Shown here: in pieces, positions 1-5,292 of the stretch
Numbering within the stretch: the first letter of the stretch is position 1
How the letters are laid out: the number at the start of each line of letters is the position of its first letter
Assembly (NCBI GenBank): GCA_020722685.1
Contig: DYKH01000292.1
Location: forward strand, 1-5,454
Reading direction: 5' to 3'
Source: Caldithrix sp.
Lineage (GTDB): Bacteria; KSB1; UBA2214; DYKH01
Length of the DNA stretch: 5,454 nucleotides
Notes under the pieces: generated by a model
The model's database searches: none
What the model was told of the DNA's origin: nothing
The model's input: only the letters and a program-made list of their open reading frames with translations
Translations under genes and position numbers: made by a program

Positions 1-18
1 TCTCCTCGCTGCCCTCAT
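1..18 (-). CDS. Possible start of a further minus-strand gene (partial, runs off the left edge)
   Basis: An ATG at 18-16 on the minus strand opens a frame of six codons (MRAARR) before the window ends. It is preceded by AGGAGG at 30-25, six bases from the ATG, and by a second AAGGAGGG copy at 40-33. Basic residues just after the start would suit a signal peptide or a DNA-binding protein, but six codons cannot identify a product. If real, the gene lies 163 bases downstream of the hydrolase stop codon in the same direction. The main doubt is that the surrounding 50 bases are a purine-rich run on this strand, in which Shine-Dalgarno-like strings arise easily by chance. Confidence 0.2.
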
Positions 19-181
19 CGTCTCCCTCCTTACCCTCCTTCTCCGTTCCTTCTAATGTTTTCAAGTGCCACGGGCATGCCCGTGGGTATCTACCTTTTTG
101 GAGCTAATATATTACTCGTGGGGAGTAAGTACTGGCAGATGCAGTTCAACAATTTCCGGAATAACTCGACAGGTAAGGTTT
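19..181. other. Intergenic spacer downstream of the hydrolase gene
   Basis: This stretch lies 3' of the hydrolase stop codon. It holds a pyrimidine-rich (plus strand) tract at 19-54, a perfect palindrome at 68-85 and a small hairpin with 6-bp arms 112-117 and 123-128 around a five-base loop. Neither hairpin is followed by a T run on the minus strand, so no convincing intrinsic terminator for the hydrolase gene is visible. A plus-strand frame is open through the region, but it continues antisense through the hydrolase 3' end and has no recognisable protein features. Confidence 0.6.
68..85. repeat. Perfect 18-bp palindrome
   Basis: The sequence CCACGGGCATGCCCGTGG reads identically on both strands, with nine-base arms and no loop. 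It is GC-rich inside an AT-richer spacer, 97 bases past the hydrolase stop. As RNA it would fold as a tight hairpin and might stabilise or end the transcript, but no T tract follows on the minus strand and the nearest plus-strand T run is 8 bases away. It could equally be a dispersed palindromic repeat or the binding site of a dimeric protein. Only one copy is in this window. Confidence 0.7.
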
Positions 182-3100
182 TCAATCTCGCAGTTTTTCG
201 ATCATCTCCGCCAGTCTGTGCCGGTGCTCATAGAGGCGTTGCGGGTCGCGGGTAAAGTGGGTCTTGTCAGTGATAATGTGCTGCGGGATTTCCAGCAGGA
301 GCTCGGCTTGTGTGATGAGCTCCGCGGGCTTGCCCTGTTTCCTCGCTTTTTCAATGGTGTCACGCAAGGTCCAGAAGTATTCGTAGTCCTCGAGCCCCTC
401 TCGCAGCATCTCCCAGCGAATTGATGTGACTGGACCCTGGACATACTTGGCTTTATCGTTGTTCACGTCTCGGTTAGGGGGGTAGAAGAAGCGTCCATCG
501 CCATTGCCCCAGTAGTTGATGTAACCTGCCGGGTACCCGAAGCCCGAAACATAACCCATCGGGTCCTCCCAAGGATTCTGCAGGTTCTTCGGGTCCGGAA
601 ATGCGCACGGGCTGGTCCAGTAGGTGGTATCCCAGATCAAGATGCCCTGGACCTGCCACTTCCATGTCATCCACAACCACATGCGCAGGTCAATTGCGTC
701 GTGGTCAATGAACAGACCAGGATACGGGGCACGCGGGCTGCAGCAGACGTACCACCAAATGGTCTCACCTTTCTGTTGTCGCTCTCGGCAGATTTCAGGA
801 CGATGGTTGTGCAAAACGGGGCACCATAGGTCAACCGCTCCGAAAAGCGATTCCACTGGCTCTTCGGTGAGCATACGTCTAAGCTTAGGCCCTGCCAGTT
901 TGATCTCCTGCATACCCTCACGAACAAAATCGTAATCATTTGGCTGCGGCTCATCAAACCAGTAGATATATGCCTTGTTTAGCCATCCATTGTGTTCCAG
1001 ATGATCCTGGAGCTTGGTGCAATACTCTTTGAAGAGCCTCCGGTATCCGTCGGAACCTTGCTTGAAGGGGCCAATCTGCCCGTAGCGCCGGCTGTGGAAC
1101 GTGCCGGAACCCATGCCATGCAGAGACAACACAAAGCTTGAGAATCCGTAGTTGTCAAGATACTTCCTGGCTTGCTCATCCCACCGAGAGAAATCGAGTT
1201 TGACACGAGCGGCTTCATTCGGCATCTCAAACCCACCGTTCTTGACGAGTGGCTCATCTTCTTTTCCCACTTCAACCAAGGAGATGTCGTCAAACCACGC
1301 TGTACCGACATACTCGCCTTTCTCGGTCCACAGCGTTGGTCGGAAATAAAGCACCACGAACCGCGCCTTGGGCGAGTAGTCAGTAACAACAATGGTCTTG
1401 GTCTCCCGCTTCCAACTGGTCTCACCGGCGAACGCCATGTCGATATTGGAGCCCGAAATCCACTGGTCTGATCCATCGTAGGTATTAAAAGTCACCAGGT
1501 ATTTTTGTCCCGCCTTTTCGGTCCGCGCCGACCATGACAGTCTGTATGTCTTGCCGGGAACCACGGGGATATGATAATCAGTCTGGCACGACACGGTTCG
1601 CGTCTGGTCGTTGTCAACGAGCTTCAAGCACATTTTACCTTCTGCTGGCTGCTCCTCGACGATTTCGCCGCCCACCCAGGTGATGCCAGCAAAGTCGACA
1701 TGTATAGGATCTAACGGGGCAAAGTTAAACGGGCACATCCGGTGCTCGCGGAAGTTTTGCATGTAAAGGTCCCAAACTTTTCTCTTCTCCTCTATTGTCT
1801 TTAGGTTGTGATAGCGGACGATGTTGTTCAATCTGACACCGAATCCTGATTCGAGGTGAGGCTGGCGCGAGATTTCAAAATCGTAGACGCGCAACCGGAT
1901 TGGAAAAGCAAACTTCTTCCCGCCAGCGGCTGTGGCGACAACACGAAACTTATACACGCCCGCTCTCGCATCTCGGGGAACGTTTAGTATGACCCAAATA
2001 GGATGATTCTCTTCGGCCTTGAGATCGGTGGCAGCTTTGACCGGGGGCAGCGCGTCGGGCCACCAGCCAACACAGCCGGAATAATCTGTCGGATGCTTCA
2101 CGTAGTGGTAGGCGACCTCAAGTAGCTTGATGTTCTTTGCCAACATATCGTCTGCCGCAACCACCTTCCAGGTTACGTCTTTCAGGTCCCGCTTCGGCCG
2201 CAGCACGAGCTGAACAGATTCATACTCGCCCTTGGCGGCGCTCATTTCTGCTACGGGTATCATGGTCTGCTTGCCCGGCGCGGGGCGTTCCTTGCTGATC
2301 TTGTACGTGCTGTCGCACCACCACCAGTCGCAGCTACTGTCAGAGCCACACAAGTGACCGAAGTCTGCTGCATATAGACTTGGCACCGTGAAGCTCGTGG
2401 TGGCCGCGAACCGCTCCACTTCCTGTTCAAATACCGACAGGCGGAGGTCAAAGTCGCCCGCATTCCATAACTGGTAAGGCAGGTTTACGAGCTTCTGTCC
2501 TGTCCCGGGCACGTGCGTCCGCACCTGAAATTGTTTGCTTGCTTCGGCGACACGTCTTGTAATAGTCATTACAACGCGAAGATTAACAGTTGCCCGGGCA
2601 TTATTCTTGAGAAGAACAACAGCCCTGTTTTCTCCTCCCGGCTTTAGTTCACCTAAACTCTCAACTCGGGCGTTGATGCGTTCGTCGGTCTTAACAACGT
2701 CCAGGAACCTAGTGCTGCCCACTGCGTCGTCGGCCTTCTCTACCAATTTCGCACGGTAGTCATAGGTGTTAATCTGGAACGAGCCTGGCGCCGAATCCTG
2801 CGTTTCCTCACCCTTCCCGGGTGCTCGAAGCCTCACGTAAACCACCTTTGCCGGATAAATGTTGGTCGGTATCTCGAACTGACTGCTTTTCTGCTCACCG
2901 ACGCGTCCAAATTCGATCCACTGTCGCCCGTCTTTACTGGCCTCCAGCACGCACTCCCCTGACACATAATAAGGCATAGCGATGCTAATGCGCCCTTTCT
3001 CCTGTGTCAGTTCACCCACCTGATGCTTGTAGACCACGAACTGTCCGCCGCTGAACACCCATCGATTGGTATTGAATCCCGCCGTGTGTTCTACCAGGCA

Positions 3101-3700
3101 GCGGGAGTAGTTGCTGCCCTCATATCCAAGATCTGCCTCAAACTTGTATTCTTGCTCGGCGATACTTTCTCCGTGTCCCAGTTGTATGCCCTTTACCGTG
3201 GCATGGACTGGCGCGACTTTTGTCAACCTCACATCGTCAAAAGATACCGTACCCTTGCGATGCCACTGCCCGAGCCGAATGTAACTGCCAGTAGGATCCT
3301 TAACGGGGATGAACACAAAGCTGTACCTCTCCCAGTTTTCGGAGGCAAAAAAATCCCGGTTAACAAAATTCGGCCCCGAAATTACGCACCCGCCGCCACC
3401 CGGTCCGATGCTCCTGGCATAATAAGTTATTCGATACGTTTGCTTGGGGTCAAAGGCTAGGTCTGTGCATGCCCAATAGTTACTGTCTGTCCCGGTTCCC
3501 GTGACGCTGACTGAGCGCTGGCCGGTCCTGCCAACCGTGTCCCATTTACCTTCTCCTCCTGACAGTCGCCATCCTGCCGGGACATCCTGGCCCTCTTCGA
3601 ACGACCCATTCGGCAGCAATGAATCCTGTCCGCAAACGGCCATGCCACTGACCAGGACTAATCCTAACATCAAAATTGTGATTAGACGCATCTTTCCCAT
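182..3700 (-). CDS. Secreted multidomain GH123/DUF4091-family glycoside hydrolase-like protein
   Basis: This 1172-residue exported protein probably attacks a complex glycan outside the cytoplasm. Residues 1-24 look like a signal peptide. Residues 26-162 are a CBM4/9-like jelly roll with the start motif NGSFE (31-35) and end motif FDDV (154-157). Residues 180-317 resemble a discoidin-type domain (SKDGRQW at 255-261). Residues 320-440 look Ig-like. Residues 441-610 match the GH123 N-terminal domain, with a WWWCDSTYK motif (459-467) and GEYESVQLVL (491-500). Residues 612-1120 are the GH123/DUF4091 catalytic barrel. The adjacent D916-E917 in YWFDEP fits the Asp-Glu catalytic pair known in GH123 N-acetyl-beta-galactosaminidases, and RWEMLREGLEDYEYFW (1095-1110) is a family hallmark. 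A second jelly-roll-like segment splits the barrel at about 671-830. The exact substrate is unproven, since most DUF4091 proteins are uncharacterised. The start is uncertain between M1 and M4 because neither has a good Shine-Dalgarno. It is much longer than simple GH123 enzymes because of the added domains. Confidence 0.9.
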   Translation of the reverse strand: MGKMRLITILMLGLVLVSGMAVCGQDSLLPNGSFEEGQDVPAGWRLSGGEGKWDTVGRTGQRSVSVTGTGTDSNYWACTDLAFDPKQTYRITYYARSIGPGGGGCVISGPNFVNRDFFASENWERYSFVFIPVKDPTGSYIRLGQWHRKGTVSFDDVRLTKVAPVHATVKGIQLGHGESIAEQEYKFEADLGYEGSNYSRCLVEHTAGFNTNRWVFSGGQFVVYKHQVGELTQEKGRISIAMPYYVSGECVLEASKDGRQWIEFGRVGEQKSSQFEIPTNIYPAKVVYVRLRAPGKGEETQDSAPGSFQINTYDYRAKLVEKADDAVGSTRFLDVVKTDERINARVESLGELKPGGENRAVVLLKNNARATVNLRVVMTITRRVAEASKQFQVRTHVPGTGQKLVNLPYQLWNAGDFDLRLSVFEQEVERFAATTSFTVPSLYAADFGHLCGSDSSCDWWWCDSTYKISKERPAPGKQTMIPVAEMSAAKGEYESVQLVLRPKRDLKDVTWKVVAADDMLAKNIKLLEVAYHYVKHPTDYSGCVGWWPDALPPVKAATDLKAEENHPIWVILNVPRDARAGVYKFRVVATAAGGKKFAFPIRLRVYDFEISRQPHLESGFGVRLNNIVRYHNLKTIEEKRKVWDLYMQNFREHRMCPFNFAPLDPIHVDFAGITWVGGEIVEEQPAEGKMCLKLVDNDQTRTVSCQTDYHIPVVPGKTYRLSWSARTEKAGQKYLVTFNTYDGSDQWISGSNIDMAFAGETSWKRETKTIVVTDYSPKARFVVLYFRPTLWTEKGEYVGTAWFDDISLVEVGKEDEPLVKNGGFEMPNEAARVKLDFSRWDEQARKYLDNYGFSSFVLSLHGMGSGTFHSRRYGQIGPFKQGSDGYRRLFKEYCTKLQDHLEHNGWLNKAYIYWFDEPQPNDYDFVREGMQEIKLAGPKLRRMLTEEPVESLFGAVDLWCPVLHNHRPEICRERQQKGETIWWYVCCSPRAPYPGLFIDHDAIDLRMWLWMTWKWQVQGILIWDTTYWTSPCAFPDPKNLQNPWEDPMGYVSGFGYPAGYINYWGNGDGRFFYPPNRDVNNDKAKYVQGPVTSIRWEMLREGLEDYEYFWTLRDTIEKARKQGKPAELITQAELLLEIPQHIITDKTHFTRDPQRLYEHRHRLAEMIEKLRD
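950..955 (-). other. Predicted catalytic Asp-Glu codons of the GH123-like domain
   Basis: These six bases encode D916 and E917 within the segment AYIYWFDEPQP. In characterised GH123 enzymes, neighbouring Asp and Glu residues act in substrate-assisted catalysis: the Asp orients the N-acetyl group of the sugar and the Glu is the acid/base. Both are kept here, which argues for an active enzyme and not a binding-only relic. The assignment is by motif, not by structure. Confidence 0.65.
1211..1690 (-). other. Jelly-roll-like (CBM4/9-type) domain inserted in the catalytic barrel
   Basis: Residues about 671-830 interrupt the barrel. Before them the protein reads as the first strand and helix of the fold, ending in FAPLDPIHVDF. 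After them it resumes with VKLDFSRWDEQARKYLDNYGFSSF-like barrel sequence, as in ordinary family members. The insert has typical carbohydrate-binding jelly-roll features: a PGKTYRLSWSARTE stretch (715-728), a SWKRETKTIVV stretch (762-772) and AWFDDISLVEV (801-811). An NGGFE motif (821-825), normally at the start of such domains, comes after the FDDI motif here. Boundaries are estimated by eye. Confidence 0.6.
3629..3700 (-). other. Signal peptide of the hydrolase
   Basis: Residues 1-24 have a short basic n-region (K3, R5), a hydrophobic core of about 17 residues (LITILMLGLVLVSGMAV) and a short c-region. Cleavage most likely falls after VCG, leaving Q25 as the first mature residue. The C23 context (M-A-V-C) does not meet the usual lipobox, because V at -1 is not favoured, so secretion by signal peptidase I is preferred over lipoprotein anchoring. 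Confidence 0.75.
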
Positions 3701-3713
3701 TAAACTGTGATCC

Positions 3714-3719
3714 GTTATA
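3714..3719 (-). promoter_or_regulatory. Candidate -10 box (TATAAC) for the hydrolase gene
   Basis: TATAAC on the minus strand lies 13 bases before the ATG at 3700, which would give a leader of only about seven bases. No good -35 hexamer is found 16-18 bases upstream (the sequence there is T-rich, around CCTTTT). The call therefore rests on one hexamer and position. A longer leader from the TATAAT at 3865-3860 is an alternative. Confidence 0.25.
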
Positions 3720-3820
3720 CTGCATTTGACTCTTAAAAAGGACCGCTTTAACTCTGGATTCTGACTTATTGCCTACATTTTACTCCGGCATACCTTCCAT
3801 GTCAAATAAATTTCCGCGAA

Positions 3821-3857
3821 AATCTCCTGTTTCTCCTGTGTAAGTGAGGTTTCTCCT
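3821..3857. repeat. Cluster of short direct repeats upstream of the hydrolase gene
   Basis: GTTTCTCCT occurs at 3829-3837 and again at 3849-3857, exactly 20 bases apart. TCTCCTGT occurs at 3823-3830 and 3832-3839. Exact two-turn spacing of the longer repeat could place two protein-binding sites on one face of the DNA. The units are short and pyrimidine-rich, so slippage or chance is a fair alternative. Confidence 0.4.
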
Positions 3858-3859
3858 TT

Positions 3860-3865
3860 ATTATA
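3860..3865 (-). promoter_or_regulatory. Candidate distal -10 box (TATAAT) for the hydrolase gene
   Basis: A perfect TATAAT lies on the minus strand about 160 bases upstream of the hydrolase ATG. No recognisable -35 box sits at normal spacing, where the sequence is close to GATAAC. If used, the transcript leader would contain the GTTTCTCCT repeats as AGGAGAAAC. In an AT-rich spacer a lone hexamer is weak evidence. Confidence 0.18.
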
Positions 3866-3998
3866 GAGTAGAAATGGGGACTGTTATCCATATGTTTTCT
3901 CACCTTTATTTGGAGGATACGGCAACTGTTATGGTGCAAAGGGCGATTGCAGCGATAATATATGTCTTGCGCCGGTTCATTGTAGATCCCGATTGGTC

Positions 3999-4039
3999 CC
4001 CTCACCCCACCCCTCTCCCCTCGGGGTGGAGGAAGAGGG
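3999..4039. repeat. C-rich imperfect hairpin, probable dispersed repeat
   Basis: A 7-bp perfect stem pairs CCACCCC (4007-4013) with GGGGTGG (4023-4029) around a nine-base loop. An outer 5-bp stem pairs CCCTC (3999-4003) with GAGGG (4035-4039) across an internal loop. The CCCTCACCCC...CTCTCCCC layout resembles a class of intergenic palindromic repeats seen across many bacterial genomes (from memory, not searched). It begins 12 bases past the dehydrogenase stop codon, so it could protect or help end that transcript. No T run follows, so a standard intrinsic terminator is not supported. Confidence 0.6.
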
Positions 4040-4050
4040 AGATTTATTTA

Positions 4051-5199
4051 TCAGTAAGATTTTTTGTATATCTCCACAATATCCTCAAATGTTATAGGTT
4101 TGGGGTTGTTTTCAATGGGTACCGAGACCTTCATTGCATCCTGTGCGAGGGATTCAAAGTTCTCCGGTAGAATTCCGAGTTCTTTCAAACGGGGAATATT
4201 AAATCTTTTTACAAGTTTTTTTATTGCGTCAGTAAATCTGGTTGCCCTTTCGCAGGCGTCTCTTCCGGGAATACCGATATAGTCTGATATCTCTGCAATC
4301 TTGTCGGTAATTTCAGGCATGTCAAACTCCAGAACATAAGGAAGAAGCAGTCCGTTGCCGACTCCGTGAGCAACACCGAAGACCCCTCCCAGGGGGTAAG
4401 ATATTGAGTGTACCGCGGTCACCCCTGCATTGGCAAGCCCTATGCCTGCAAGAAAACTTCCATAAAGCATATTTGTTCTATGTTCAAGTGATTTACCGTC
4501 CTCATAAACAGCTGGTAGACTGTTCCAGATGAGTTTTATGGCACTCAGTGAAACCGCTTCTGTCAGGAAGTTTGCTTTCAGTGATAGGAAACTTTCTACT
4601 GCATGGCAGAGTGCATCAAGTCCCGTTGACGCTGTCACGTCAGGAGGCACTGAAATTGTAAGAGCAGGGTCAAGTATTGCTACATCTGGATAGAGAAACG
4701 GACTGTTGATACCTCCCTTTTTTTTCTCATCGGTTCTAATGAATACCGCTGTAAAGGTAACCTCGCTTCCCGTACCTGCGGTGGTGGGCACCATTATCTT
4801 GGGAAGTCCTGGTCCCGGAACCTTGTTCAGTCCCTGGTAGTCTCTTACTCTGCCCCGGTTGGTTATCAGGACGGATGCTGCTTTTGCGGTGTCAAGGGTG
4901 CTGCCTCCTCCTATACCGCAAACAACATCGCATTTTTCCGCCAGCCCGAATGTTGCACACTCATCTCCTGTTTCTGTTGAAGGCTCTCCCTCCAATTTGT
5001 CAAAGACAGAAAAAACAATGTTCTGGGTTTTAAGCAGGTTCTTTATTTCTGCGAAAGCATGTGTCCCCGCGAATCTTTTGTCCGCCACAAGAAGGACATT
5101 TTTACCCCCGAGAGATTTTATTATCTCTGGTAGGCATGATACTGAATTCTCGCCCCATACTACTTCCGGTTTGCAGAGAAATCTAAATTTGTTGGTCAT
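4051..5199 (-). CDS. Iron-containing (group III) alcohol dehydrogenase
   Basis: This 382-residue cytoplasmic enzyme of the Fe-ADH family interconverts alcohols and aldehydes with NAD(P)H; its length is normal for the family. The N-terminal half is a nucleotide-binding fold with GIGGGS (95-100) followed by TLDTAK (101-106) and VPTTAGTGSE (137-146). The helical C-terminal half supplies the metal ligands D195 and H199 (in GLDALCHAVES), H264 and H278, all present. D40 at the end of the second strand (LLVADK) matches the position that favours NAD over NADP in E. coli FucO. Actual substrates could be ethanol, butanol, lactaldehyde or propanediol and cannot be told apart from sequence alone. The ATG at 5199 is preferred because the family N-terminus (F-x-x-P-x-x-V-x-x-G) starts a few residues later. 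It has no Shine-Dalgarno, and a promoter lies immediately upstream, suggesting a leaderless message. Base composition is visibly AT-richer than in the hydrolase gene. Confidence 0.95.
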   Translation of the reverse strand: MTNKFRFLCKPEVVWGENSVSCLPEIIKSLGGKNVLLVADKRFAGTHAFAEIKNLLKTQNIVFSVFDKLEGEPSTETGDECATFGLAEKCDVVCGIGGGSTLDTAKAASVLITNRGRVRDYQGLNKVPGPGLPKIMVPTTAGTGSEVTFTAVFIRTDEKKKGGINSPFLYPDVAILDPALTISVPPDVTASTGLDALCHAVESFLSLKANFLTEAVSLSAIKLIWNSLPAVYEDGKSLEHRTNMLYGSFLAGIGLANAGVTAVHSISYPLGGVFGVAHGVGNGLLLPYVLEFDMPEITDKIAEISDYIGIPGRDACERATRFTDAIKKLVKRFNIPRLKELGILPENFESLAQDAMKVSVPIENNPKPITFEDIVEIYKKSY

Positions 5200-5204
5200 C
5201 TCTT

Positions 5205-5233
5205 ATATTAAACATGGAACTAAACCTTGGCAA
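5205..5233 (-). promoter_or_regulatory. Sigma-70-type promoter for the alcohol dehydrogenase gene, likely leaderless
   Basis: On the minus strand TTGCCA (5233-5228) is followed by a 17-base spacer and TAATAT (5210-5205). The -35 matches TTGACA in five of six positions and spacing is ideal. The usual start point, about seven bases past the -10 box, falls on or next to the A of the ATG at 5199, so the transcript would have no leader. This agrees with the lack of a ribosome binding site. The -35 box lies towards the insertion sequence. Confidence 0.55.
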
Positions 5234-5258
5234 AAATAGCAAAATTGCCTAATTTTTG
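5231..5258. repeat. Inverted repeat in the divergent control region
   Basis: CAAAAAT (5231-5237) and ATTTTTG (5252-5258) are perfect inverted arms separated by 14 bases. A second pair, GGCAA (5229-5233) and TTGCC (5245-5249), is interleaved with them. The repeats lie just before the transposase -10 box and overlap the -35 box of the dehydrogenase promoter. They could be transposase binding sites near the element end or an operator, but AT-richness makes chance pairing likely enough to keep confidence modest. Confidence 0.4.
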
Positions 5259-5267
5259 TGCTATACT
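5259..5267 (+). promoter_or_regulatory. Extended -10 promoter of the transposase gene
   Basis: TGCTATACT is an extended -10 element: a TG one base before TATACT (5262-5267), which differs from TATAAT at one position. No proper -35 box is present at 17 bases, which is tolerated with extended -10 sites. A start near 5274 would give a leader of about 20 bases containing the Shine-Dalgarno sequence. Confidence 0.5.
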
Positions 5268-5282
5268 ATTGCTAACAAAACC

Positions 5283-5288
5283 AGGAGG
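5283..5288 (+). promoter_or_regulatory. Strong ribosome binding site of the transposase gene
   Basis: AGGAGG ends four bases before the ATG at 5293 and fixes that start. It contrasts with the two complete minus-strand genes, neither of which has a recognisable Shine-Dalgarno. Confidence 0.8.
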
Positions 5289-5292
5289 AAGA

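Larger units (their letters stand above)
3701..4050. other. 350-base spacer between the dehydrogenase and hydrolase genes
   Basis: No gene is supported here. Short frames exist on both strands, but their products lack recognisable motifs, and one includes the SPHPTPLPSG-type string that results from translating a C-rich dispersed repeat. The hydrolase-proximal part is AT-rich and probably holds its promoter, with -10-like boxes at 3714-3719 and 3860-3865 on the minus strand. The middle carries short TCTCCT direct repeats, and the dehydrogenase-proximal end carries a C-rich hairpin. No tRNA or riboswitch-like fold was apparent by eye. Confidence 0.6.

Noticed and set aside
112..128. Small hairpin as a terminator of the hydrolase gene
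   Set aside because: The stem is only six mostly weak pairs, and the minus-strand sequence after it is TATATTAG, not a T run.
65..424. Plus-strand frame of 119 codons across the left spacer and the hydrolase 3' end
   Set aside because: Most of it is antisense to the well-supported C-terminus of the hydrolase, and its product has no recognisable motif or ribosome binding site.
979..1476. Minus-strand frame of 165 codons inside the hydrolase gene
   Set aside because: It is an alternative frame of the same strand, rich in S, R and P, and overlaps conserved hydrolase sequence, so it is a shadow.
3023..3460. Plus-strand frame of 145 codons antisense to the hydrolase N-terminal region
   Set aside because: It has no motif or start signal and lies opposite conserved jelly-roll and discoidin-like domains.
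3629..3637. Lipobox at C23 of the hydrolase signal peptide
   Set aside because: The residues before the cysteine are M-A-V; V at -1 and M at -3 depart from the usual pattern, so lipoprotein anchoring is not supported.
3802..4005. Minus-strand frame of 67 codons in the spacer
   Set aside because: It needs a non-ATG start, has no Shine-Dalgarno, and its product resembles no known protein; the base composition is that of the spacer.
3844..4170. Plus-strand frame of 108 codons across the spacer
   Set aside because: It includes the translated C-rich repeat and runs antisense into the dehydrogenase 3' end; there is no ribosome binding site.
4859..5239. Plus-strand frame of 126 codons antisense to the dehydrogenase N-terminus
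   Set aside because: It lies opposite the conserved nucleotide-binding region and extends through the promoter region without a coding signal.
5245..5267. TTGCCT as the -35 box of the transposase promoter
   Set aside because: Only 11 bases separate it from TATACT, too short for a standard promoter, so the extended -10 reading is preferred.
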